Source: Rhodoferax sp. (GTDB lineage: Bacteria; Pseudomonadota; Gammaproteobacteria; Burkholderiales; Burkholderiaceae_C). From it: a DNA stretch of 51,141 nucleotides. The stretch lies in the NCBI GenBank assembly GCA_021737905.1, contig JAIPDA010000001.1:1-51141 (forward strand). The letters run 5' to 3'. Of this stretch, positions 1 to 6,843 are shown piece after piece (the stretch's first letter is position 1; every line of letters starts with the position of its first letter). Made by a program: the position numbers and the translations under genes. Under the pieces are notes generated by a model. That model did no database searches, was not told where the DNA came from, and worked only from the letters and a program-made list of their open reading frames with translations.

Positions 1-1118
1 GGGTAGGCATAGGTGAGTGCACCGGTCGGGCAGACCGTGGTGCAGGCGCCGCAGCCGACGCACAAGTTGGGGGTGACCTTGATCTGTTGACGCTCTTTTT
101 CGCTGCTGATGGCACCGGCCGAGCAGATGTCGACGCAGGCATTGCAACCCACGGTCTCGTTGCGGCTGTGGGCGCAGAGCTTTTGTTTGTAGGCAAAGAA
201 CTTGGGTTTTTCAAACTCGCCCACCATGTCGCGCAGTTGGACCACCGTGGGCAGCAAGCCCGGCGTGGCCAGACCCGTGAAACCCGGCAACGCAAAGTAG
301 CCTTGCGGGGGCGCATGCAGCTTGATCAGCGACTGCGCACCCAAATCCAGCACCAGGTCAAAGGCTTCGCTCAGCGCCTCTGGGGCGCGACCAAAGTCAA
401 TGGCGCCGGCCACTTTGCACACGGCCACGCAGGCGCGCTTTGAATCGCATTTGGCACTGTCCACCTGGTAGCTCAGGTCGATCGCGCCTTCGGGGCAGGC
501 CACCACACAGGCATTGCAACGCGTGCACAAGTCCAGGTCAATCGCATTGGATTTGTTCCACTTCAACTCGAAAGCGCCCAGCCAGCCTGTGAGCTGCAGC
601 GACTGGCCGCTGATGACCGGGTACTGGCGCTCTTGCGCGGGCTCAGGCGCATTGCCGGCCACACCTTGGGCAAAAATCGTCACGCTGAGGGTGTCAGACA
701 GCATGGCAGCGACTTGCTCGGCCTGGTCCAGCGGGCCCACGATCAGCAAACGGCCGCTGCTTTTGTAAGTGACGGTGGCCACCGGTTCTGGCTCGGGCAG
801 GTGCGCGGCGGCCAGCAGCGCGGCCATCTTGGGGCTGGCGCTGGCCGCGTCACGGCTCCAGCCGCCGGTCTCGCGGATGTTGACGAATTTGATGGTCGAG
901 ACGGCGCCCACCGTTTGCCCGGCAAGTTCAGCAAACAAGCGCTTTTCCTGGGTGCAGGCGATCACCACGTCGTCGCCGGACTGGATGGCCTTTTGAAAGG
1001 AAGCGGCCTCCCGGCGGCACAAAGCCGAATGCTGCGTCAGCGATTCATTCAGGGCTTCGCCCAGCGCCTGGCTCTTGAGCGGGATGGTTTGGTTGCAGTC
1101 GCAAATCAGTGTGGGCAT
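1..1118 (-). CDS. 4Fe-4S ferredoxin-type protein, C-terminus beyond window
   Basis: Partial gene with its start inside the window and its 3' end cut off by the left edge (372 codons seen). The protein starts MPTLICDCNQTIPLK and has an N-terminal half without Fe-S motifs. It then carries a ferredoxin cluster CTRCNACVVACP near residues 197-208, a second, less regular cysteine group just after it (CDSKRACVAVC), and near the visible end CNACVDIC and CVGCGACTTVCP. This is a polyferredoxin predicted to pass electrons between clusters in the cytoplasm. It lies directly downstream of DUF3306 and DUF3305 genes, a trio that usually accompanies molybdenum/tungsten formate dehydrogenases, so a formate dehydrogenase role is inferred from context. 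The first 74 bases lie inside the DUF3306 gene in another frame; I chose this ATG because the protein reads as family-like from it. Confidence 0.85.
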   Translation of the reverse strand, partial: MPTLICDCNQTIPLKSQALGEALNESLTQHSALCRREAASFQKAIQSGDDVVIACTQEKRLFAELAGQTVGAVSTIKFVNIRETGGWSRDAASASPKMAALLAAAHLPEPEPVATVTYKSSGRLLIVGPLDQAEQVAAMLSDTLSVTIFAQGVAGNAPEPAQERQYPVISGQSLQLTGWLGAFELKWNKSNAIDLDLCTRCNACVVACPEGAIDLSYQVDSAKCDSKRACVAVCKVAGAIDFGRAPEALSEAFDLVLDLGAQSLIKLHAPPQGYFALPGFTGLATPGLLPTVVQLRDMVGEFEKPKFFAYKQKLCAHSRNETVGCNACVDICSAGAISSEKERQQIKVTPNLCVGCGACTTVCPTGALTYAY

Positions 1119-1746
1119 GGTTTTCCTGGCGGGTACCTTCGGGCACAAAGCCCGGTAGCGGGCTGTCGGGTGGATCAATGTCGGGCAAGGCAGCCTGCGT
1201 CTGTGGCGCTGAATGTGCCACTGAATCAGCTGCAGGGCCATTGGCGCTTTCCCGCGCCTGGTCTGCGGCAAGGGCAGGCGTTTTGTCCTTGTCTTCCTCT
1301 TCTTCAAAAAGATTGAGAAACTTGGCGCTGGCCATCTGCCGCAGCATCGACAGCGGCAGGGGGTCGGGGATGGAGTAGTCGTCGATGTAAATATCCAGCC
1401 GGTCCATCACATTGAAGTGCGGGTCTTCAAACAGTTTTTTCATGGCGGCGTTGCGCACGCCGGGCTCAACGCCGCGGCCCATGAAAGGCTTGAAGTCGGA
1501 GTCCTTGGTCAACACCTTGACGTCATCGAGTGTCAAAGGAGTGGGCGCATCTTCCCCACTGCTTTGAGGCGTAGCGCCTGCCGATGCCGGTGCAGCGGCC
1601 ACCGCCCTCGTCGCAGCCAGTGGCGTTTGAACGGATGGTTTGGCCGGCGCGGGCTCGTCCAGCGGCTTGCCTTGCAGCGCGTCGTTTTTACGGCGCGCCC
1701 AGCGCCCCAAAAAACCGTCGGGCCGGTCTTTGTTGTGCTCAGCCAT
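1045..1746 (-). CDS. DUF3306 domain protein (formate dehydrogenase accessory locus)
   Basis: 233-residue protein. A basic start (FLGRWARRK) is followed by a low-complexity Pro/Ala linker to about residue 70. The conserved DUF3306 core then runs from roughly 75 to 150 (LTLDDVKVLTKDSDFKPFM, MKKLFEDPHFNVMD, DIYIDDY). The tail is acidic and Pro-rich. Its biochemical function is unknown; family members sit with DUF3305 and polyferredoxin genes in formate dehydrogenase loci. The start overlaps the end of DUF3305 by 8 bases, which suggests translational coupling. The last 24 codons or so run out of frame through the beginning of the ferredoxin gene, an unusually long overlap. The family call rests on the core and on the neighbours. 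Confidence 0.85.
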   Translation of the reverse strand: MAEHNKDRPDGFLGRWARRKNDALQGKPLDEPAPAKPSVQTPLAATRAVAAAPASAGATPQSSGEDAPTPLTLDDVKVLTKDSDFKPFMGRGVEPGVRNAAMKKLFEDPHFNVMDRLDIYIDDYSIPDPLPLSMLRQMASAKFLNLFEEEEDKDKTPALAADQARESANGPAADSVAHSAPQTQAALPDIDPPDSPLPGFVPEGTRQENHAHTDLRLQPNHPAQEPGAGRSPE

Positions 1747-2323
1747 GGTGCGGCCCGCCCGACTTCACCGTGCTGACACGCGCCGGGTTGCCAAAGCGGT
1801 CTTGCAGGGACTTGAAACTCTCGGGGCGTTTGCGGCGTTTAACGTCCAGCACATAGTGCTGATCGACAAAGGCCTGCATCCACAACAGCACTTCCAGGGG
1901 AGCGGGTACCTGCTCGACAGACTCCTGCGCGTCCAGCCAACGGCCGGCGTCGTGGTAACTCAGGGTGACGGTTTGCGGCACGGCGATGCATTCACTTGTG
2001 ATGGCGGGTTCTTCTTCCATGCGCCAAACCACCCAGAAGCAGGGCTGCTGCGTGCTCAGGTTCAACTCGTAGCCTTCGGCGTCGTCGCTAAAGAGCTCGA
2101 CCTTAAAACCAGGATACAGCCAGCGCTCTTCTTGGTTGTCGCTGAGCAGCTGGCGCGGCGCATGGCCAAAATCATTCTCGTGGGGAATGATCTCAGACAG
2201 GCTCCAGCGCCAGGGCTGCCAGCGGTTGTCAATACGCTCACGCCGCATGACCACTGCCACCGCCACAAAAGGACGGCGCAGCCCGGCTTGGGTCTCTGGC
2301 GTGTGCAACTGAAAATCAGACAT
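1739..2323 (-). CDS. DUF3305 domain protein
   Basis: 194-residue soluble protein whose first third carries the family pattern: VAVVMRRERIDNRWQPWRW, then a short hydrophilic stretch, then YPGFKVELFSDDAEGY and a WVVWRMEEE strand. No signal peptide or membrane segment is visible. Biochemical function is unknown; the family accompanies formate dehydrogenase accessory genes, here DUF3306 and a polyferredoxin immediately downstream with 8 bases of overlap. The GMC oxidoreductase gene ends 46 bases upstream on the same strand with no obvious terminator between, so read-through is possible. Confidence 0.85.
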   Translation of the reverse strand: MSDFQLHTPETQAGLRRPFVAVAVVMRRERIDNRWQPWRWSLSEIIPHENDFGHAPRQLLSDNQEERWLYPGFKVELFSDDAEGYELNLSTQQPCFWVVWRMEEEPAITSECIAVPQTVTLSYHDAGRWLDAQESVEQVPAPLEVLLWMQAFVDQHYVLDVKRRKRPESFKSLQDRFGNPARVSTVKSGGPHHG

Positions 2324-2369
2324 GGGACGCAGTGTACGGCGGCCATGAACCCAGCCTGGCGGCAGGGGC

Positions 2370-3992
2370 TCAAGCCTGGGACAGGCGAATCATTTCAGCG
2401 GCTTTTTCGGCAATCATCATGGTGGGTGCATTGGTGTTGCCACTGACCTGCCGGGGCATGATGGAAGCGTCCACCACCCGCAAACCTTGCAAGCCATGCA
2501 CGCGCAAGGCGTGGTCCACCACCGCCATCGGGTCGGTGGACGGGCCCATCTTGCAGGTTCCGACCGGGTGGTACTCGGTGTCGCTGTGGCGGCGCAAAAA
2601 CTGCTCCGTGCGCGCAGCGTCGTGTAGCGCCAAGGGATAGAGCATGGGGCCGCGAAACGGCGCTAACGCCTCGTCGGCCATGATGGCGTGACCTCGCTCC
2701 AGGCCCTTGGTGAGCACCGCCATGTCGGCCGGGTCACGAAAGAAAGCCGGGTCGATCAGCGGCGCATCCATGGGGTTGGCGCTTTGCAGCTGAACGCTGC
2801 CGCGGCTGCGCGGTCGCATCAAGGTGACGTGCAGGGTGTAACCATGGCCGAGGTGCATTTTCCGGCTGTGGTCATCGATCATGCCGGTGCACAGCGCCAG
2901 CTGGATGTCGGGATGCTCGGGCCGGCCTTCGGTGGAAATGAAAGCCTGGGTTTCGGAAATATTGCTGGTGATCCAGCCGGTGCGCCGGCGCCGCCACTGC
3001 AAGACCGACTTGAGCATGGTCCAGGCGCCCGCAAAGGACACACCCAGCGAAGCGTCAGTGCGAGGGCTGCGGTAAATCAACACGGTGGTGACATGGTCCT
3101 GCAGGTTCTGACCGACGCCCGGCAGGTCATGCAGCGGCTCGATGCCGCGCTCTTTCAGGTGGCCGGCCGGCCCGATACCCGAGAGCATCAGCAACTGCGG
3201 CGACCCATATGCGCCACCGGCCAGAATGACCTCGCGCCCGGCCTGCACCGTCATCTCTTGAGCTCCCCGGCGGTAAGCCACACCGACCGCACGCCGGCCT
3301 TGCATCACCACCCGCGTGGCATGCGCCCGCGAGATCACCGTCAGGTTGCTACGGCCCACGTGCGGCGCCAGATAAGCCTGGGCAGCGCTGCAGCGCTCGC
3401 CGTTTTTTTGTGTGACTTGCGCGCGCCCCACACCGTGCTGCATGGCGCCGTTGTAGTCCTCAGTCAGGGGAATGCCTTGCGACTGGCAGGCAAGGGCAAA
3501 GGCATCGTTGAGCACGCTGGGGCTGCGCAAATAGCTCACATTCAGCGGGCCGCCCACGCCGCGGTAGTCGTTGCCGCCAAAGCATTCGTTGTGCTCGCTG
3601 CGTTTGAAAAATGGCAGCACATCGGCGTAGCCCCAGCCGGGGTTGCCCAGCGCAGCCCAGCCGTCGTAGTCGCGCGCATTGCCGCGGGTGTAGACCATGG
3701 CGTTCACGGCCGAGCTGCCACCCAGGACCTTGCCGCGCGGCTGAAAGCCCCGTCGCCCGTCAAAGCCGGCTTGCGGCACGGTGTGGTAACCCCAGCTGTG
3801 AATGCCCAGGTTGGCCGTGGCGACAAAGCCGAGCGGGGCGCGGATGAAGACTGAGTCATCGGGCCCGCCGGCTTCGAGCAGGCACACGGTGACGGCGGGG
3901 TCTTCGCTGAGCCGGCTGGCCAGCACGCAGCCGGCAGAGCCGCCGCCCACCACCACGTAGTCGTAAGAGGCGCTCAAGAGATCAGGCTGCAT
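2370..3992 (-). CDS. GMC family FAD-dependent oxidoreductase (choline/alcohol dehydrogenase-like)
   Basis: 540 residues, a normal length for the GMC (glucose-methanol-choline) family. The N-terminal Rossmann motif VVVGGGSAGC lies at residues 13-22, followed by the GMC signature region GKVLGGSSAVNAMVYTRGN and a second signature AGGAYGSPQLLMLSGIGP. The C-terminal catalytic region has HPVGTCKMG at about residue 475 and SGNTNAPT at about 517, supplying the His/Asn pair. Members oxidise alcohols or polyols using FAD and pass electrons to quinone or oxygen. The substrate cannot be read from sequence. The gene starts 22 bases after garD, so a role with sugar acids or other carbohydrate-derived alcohols is an inference from position. 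No signal peptide. Confidence 0.9.
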   Translation of the reverse strand: MQPDLLSASYDYVVVGGGSAGCVLASRLSEDPAVTVCLLEAGGPDDSVFIRAPLGFVATANLGIHSWGYHTVPQAGFDGRRGFQPRGKVLGGSSAVNAMVYTRGNARDYDGWAALGNPGWGYADVLPFFKRSEHNECFGGNDYRGVGGPLNVSYLRSPSVLNDAFALACQSQGIPLTEDYNGAMQHGVGRAQVTQKNGERCSAAQAYLAPHVGRSNLTVISRAHATRVVMQGRRAVGVAYRRGAQEMTVQAGREVILAGGAYGSPQLLMLSGIGPAGHLKERGIEPLHDLPGVGQNLQDHVTTVLIYRSPRTDASLGVSFAGAWTMLKSVLQWRRRRTGWITSNISETQAFISTEGRPEHPDIQLALCTGMIDDHSRKMHLGHGYTLHVTLMRPRSRGSVQLQSANPMDAPLIDPAFFRDPADMAVLTKGLERGHAIMADEALAPFRGPMLYPLALHDAARTEQFLRRHSDTEYHPVGTCKMGPSTDPMAVVDHALRVHGLQGLRVVDASIMPRQVSGNTNAPTMMIAEKAAEMIRLSQA

Positions 3993-4014
3993 GGCGGTCC
4001 TGCAGAGTCCGGGT

Positions 4015-5586
4015 TCAGGTCACCGGTGCCGGGTTAAAAAGCACCAGTGCATTGTGCAACTTCCAGTGCTCGGCCCAGGTTTTTTTTCGGCCGCTGGCGA
4101 CTTCGAGCATGAGCTCGAAAAGCTCCCAACCCACAGCCTCGATGGTTTTTTCGCCGGTCGCAATGGTGCCGGCGTTGACATCCATCAGGTCGTGCCAGCG
4201 GCGGGCCAAGTCGCTGCGTGTGGCGACCTTGATGACCGGCACTTCGGCCAGGCCGTAAGGCGTGCCGCGGCCGGTGGTGAACACATGCAGGTTCATGCCG
4301 GCAGCCAGCTGCAGCGTGCCGCAAATGAAGTCACTGGCCGGTGTGGCGGTGTAGGTCAGGCCGCGGGTCTTGAGCTTTTCACCAGGTGCGAGCACACCGG
4401 AAATCGGCGACGTGCCGGACTTGACGATAGAGCCCATGGCTTTTTCGACGATGTTGGACAGGCCGCCTTTTTTATTGCCGGGCGTGGTGTTGGCGCTGCG
4501 GTCGGCGCCGCCGCGCTGCAAATAAGCGTCGTACCAGGCCATCTCGCGAACCATGGCCTCGGCCACTTCGGGACTGCTGGCGCGCGAGGTCAGCTGGTCA
4601 ATGCCGTCGCGCACCTCGGTGGTTTCAGAAAACATCACGCTGGCGCCGGCACGCACCAGCAAGTCAGTGCAAAAGCCGACCGCCGGGTTGGCGGTGACGC
4701 CGGAAAAAGCATCGCTGCCGCCGCACTGCACGCCCACCACCAGCTCTGAAGCCGGCACGGTCTCACGCCGGCGAGCGTTCAGCCGCGTCAAATGCACTTC
4801 GGCCTGCCGCATGATGGACTCGACCATGGACATGAAGCCCACATGCGCATCGTCTTGCAGGCAGACCACGTCCAGCGCGGTGTCGCCGCTCTGGCGTACA
4901 TCGATCAGCGGAATGCTGCCGGGCGGCAGCAAGCGCTCGGGCTGCAGCTTTTCACAGCCCAGACTGACCACCATGACTTCGCCGCCGAAGTTCGGGTTCA
5001 GGCTGATGTTGCGCAGCGTGCGTATGGGCACGATGGCGTCCGGTGCGTCAATTGCGACGCCGCAGCCGTAGGCATGTTCGAGTGAAACCACATCGTCTAC
5101 ATGCGCAAAGCGCGGCAGCATTTCGGCCTTGATGCGCCGCACTGCAAACTCTGTCACGCCGGCCACGCATTGCACGGTCTGGGTGATGGCCAGGATGTTG
5201 CGCGTGCCCACCGACCCGTCGGTGTTGCGGTAGCCCTCGAAGGTGTAACCCTCCAGCGCCGGCATGGGTGCGGGCTTGACGGTGGCCATGGGCAAGTTCA
5301 CCAGCTCGCGGGCCGCAGGCATGTCGAGCAGCTTTTCATGCACCCAGCTGCCGGCAGCAATTGCCTTGAGCGCGTAGCCGATGGGAATGCCGTAGCGCAG
5401 TACAGGCTGCCCGGCACTCAGATCACTCAGCGCCACCTTGTGGCCTTGCGGCACACGCTCGGTCAGCACCAGAGCGCCGGGCAGGACGGTGCCCGCAGGC
5501 AAGCCGCCGTCATTGCCAACGATGGCCACGTTGTCACGCTCGTGCATGCGAATGATGACGGGGGTAGCGCTGGCGTCTGAAGTCAT
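4015..5586 (-). CDS. garD: galactarate dehydratase (UxaA family)
   Basis: 523 residues, as in Escherichia coli GarD. The sequence tracks that enzyme closely: an N-terminal SAF-type domain with DNVAIV and PQGHKVAL, then LEGYTFEGYRN-DGSVGT, YGCGVAI-AP, NPNFGGEVMV, LGCEKLQPERLL, QCGGSDAFSGVTANPAVG, NKKGGLSN, and the exact C-terminus FNPAPVT. GarD dehydrates galactarate to 5-keto-4-deoxyglucarate and needs Fe2+. The transporter and the downstream aldolase, reductase and kinase genes of the pathway are not in this window. The gene lies between mrp (29 bases upstream) and the GMC oxidoreductase (22 bases downstream) on the same strand. A perfect 12-base palindrome covers its ribosome binding site. 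A specificity shift to another aldarate is possible. Confidence 0.92.
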   Translation of the reverse strand: MTSDASATPVIIRMHERDNVAIVGNDGGLPAGTVLPGALVLTERVPQGHKVALSDLSAGQPVLRYGIPIGYALKAIAAGSWVHEKLLDMPAARELVNLPMATVKPAPMPALEGYTFEGYRNTDGSVGTRNILAITQTVQCVAGVTEFAVRRIKAEMLPRFAHVDDVVSLEHAYGCGVAIDAPDAIVPIRTLRNISLNPNFGGEVMVVSLGCEKLQPERLLPPGSIPLIDVRQSGDTALDVVCLQDDAHVGFMSMVESIMRQAEVHLTRLNARRRETVPASELVVGVQCGGSDAFSGVTANPAVGFCTDLLVRAGASVMFSETTEVRDGIDQLTSRASSPEVAEAMVREMAWYDAYLQRGGADRSANTTPGNKKGGLSNIVEKAMGSIVKSGTSPISGVLAPGEKLKTRGLTYTATPASDFICGTLQLAAGMNLHVFTTGRGTPYGLAEVPVIKVATRSDLARRWHDLMDVNAGTIATGEKTIEAVGWELFELMLEVASGRKKTWAEHWKLHNALVLFNPAPVT

Positions 5587-5587
5587 G

Positions 5588-5599
5588 CGAGGTACCTCG
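5588..5599 (-). promoter_or_regulatory. 12-base palindrome covering the garD ribosome binding site
   Basis: CGAGGTACCTCG is a perfect palindrome ending one base before the garD ATG. Read on the minus strand, its GAGG is the only good Shine-Dalgarno match at a suitable distance (about 8 bases), and the CCTC half is its exact complement. It could be an operator half-site for a dimeric regulator or an RNA element masking the start; chance is also possible. Inference only. Confidence 0.3.
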
Positions 5600-5615
5600 A
5601 AAAGCGTCGTGGCGA

Positions 5616-6707
5616 TCAGGTGTTTTTGGAGATGGTGATGGTCGGGAACTTACCCGAAAAATCCTTGTTCTTGGCGGCTATCGACACCGCCACCTTGCGT
5701 GCCACCGCTTTGTAAATGCCGGCGACTTCGCCGTCCGGGTCGGCCACCACGGTGGGCCGGCCGTTATCGGCCTGCAGGCGGATGTTGATGTCCAGCGGCA
5801 AGGCGCCCAGGTAGTCCATGTTGTAGTCGCCGGCCATTTTCTTGCCGCCGCCTTCACCAAAAATATGCTCGGCATGGCCGCACTTGGAGCAGATGTGCAC
5901 CGCCATGTTCTCAACGATGCCCAGGATGGGCACGCCCACCTTTTCAAACATCTTGATGCCCTTTTTGGCGTCCAGCAGCGCGATGTCCTGCGGCGTGGTG
6001 ACGATGACTGCGCCCGTCATGGGCACGCGCTGCGAGAGCGTGAGCTGAATGTCGCCGGTGCCGGGCGGCATGTCGACGATCAGGTAGTCCAGATCTTTCC
6101 AGTTGGTCTGGCGCAGCAGCTGCTCCAGCGCCTGGGTGGCCATGGGGCCGCGCCAGATCATGGCTTCGTCTTGCGCGACCAGAAAACCGATGGACATGAC
6201 CTGCAGGCCGTAGTTCTCCATCGGCTCCATGTTTTTGCCGTCCACGCTCTCGGGCCGGCCTTCGATGCCCATCATCATGGGCTGGCTGGGGCCGTAAATA
6301 TCGGCATCCAGCAGGCCGACGCTGGCGCCTTCAGCGGCCAGGGCCAGCGCCAGGTTGACCGCGGTGGTGCTTTTGCCCACGCCGCCCTTACCCGAGGCCA
6401 CGGCGACGATGTTCTTGACATTGGGCAGCAGCTGCACGCCGCGCTGCACGCTGTGGCTGGCGATCTTGACAGTGACGTTGACCGACACATTGGCCACGCC
6501 CGGCACCGCCTTGACGGCGGCAATCAGCGTTTTGCGCAGGCCGGCCAGCTGGCTTTTGGCGGGGTAGCCCAGCTCGACATCAAAAGCCACATCGCCGTCG
6601 GTGACAGCCAGGTTCTTGACAGCCTTGGTGCTGACGAAGTCCTTGCCCGTGTTGGGGTCGATGACGGCCTGTAATACTTCAAGGATGCTCTCTTTGTCTA
6701 AGGCCAT
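5616..6707 (-). CDS. apbC: Mrp/ApbC-type Fe-S cluster carrier ATPase
   Basis: 363 residues from the ATG at 6707. The reading frame continues upstream, but only through the metG promoter and antisense to metG, so a longer start is unlikely. An N-terminal MIP18/DUF59-like domain (about 1-90) precedes a deviant Walker A GKGGVGKS at 106-113 and a CxxC pair (CSKC, about 273-276) that bridges a dimer-bound 4Fe-4S cluster in this family. The text DMPPGTGDIQLTL is the Walker B/switch region. The protein carries and transfers Fe-S clusters in the cytoplasm. Divergent linkage to metG is common in proteobacteria. Downstream genes on the same strand include a polyferredoxin, a plausible though unproven client. 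Confidence 0.93.
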   Translation of the reverse strand: MALDKESILEVLQAVIDPNTGKDFVSTKAVKNLAVTDGDVAFDVELGYPAKSQLAGLRKTLIAAVKAVPGVANVSVNVTVKIASHSVQRGVQLLPNVKNIVAVASGKGGVGKSTTAVNLALALAAEGASVGLLDADIYGPSQPMMMGIEGRPESVDGKNMEPMENYGLQVMSIGFLVAQDEAMIWRGPMATQALEQLLRQTNWKDLDYLIVDMPPGTGDIQLTLSQRVPMTGAVIVTTPQDIALLDAKKGIKMFEKVGVPILGIVENMAVHICSKCGHAEHIFGEGGGKKMAGDYNMDYLGALPLDINIRLQADNGRPTVVADPDGEVAGIYKAVARKVAVSIAAKNKDFSGKFPTITISKNT

Positions 6708-6810
6708 GGGGTCTGTGTCTCGGTTAAGTGGGGGCGTGTGGTCAGGGCAGAAGTCTAACGCCGGCACCCGGGCCGCAAAGGGGCAGGGGCTTAGGGGCCG
6801 CCCCGCGACA

Positions 6811-6816
6811 TAAAAT
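6811..6816 (+). promoter_or_regulatory. putative -10 box for metG
   Basis: TAAAAT within ACATAAAATCGCC lies 28 bases before the metG start in the 136-base mrp/metG divergent interval. No good -35 hexamer stands at 16-18 bases upstream, so it would be a weak or activator-dependent promoter. The interval also holds GGGGC-C-GCCCC just upstream. Confidence 0.35.
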
Positions 6817-6843
6817 CGCCGCTTCCTTGCCTTAAAGCCGACT

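Noticed and set aside
2688..3854. 388-codon open frame opposite the GMC oxidoreductase
   Set aside because: Fully antisense to a well-supported gene, with low-complexity composition and no ribosome site.
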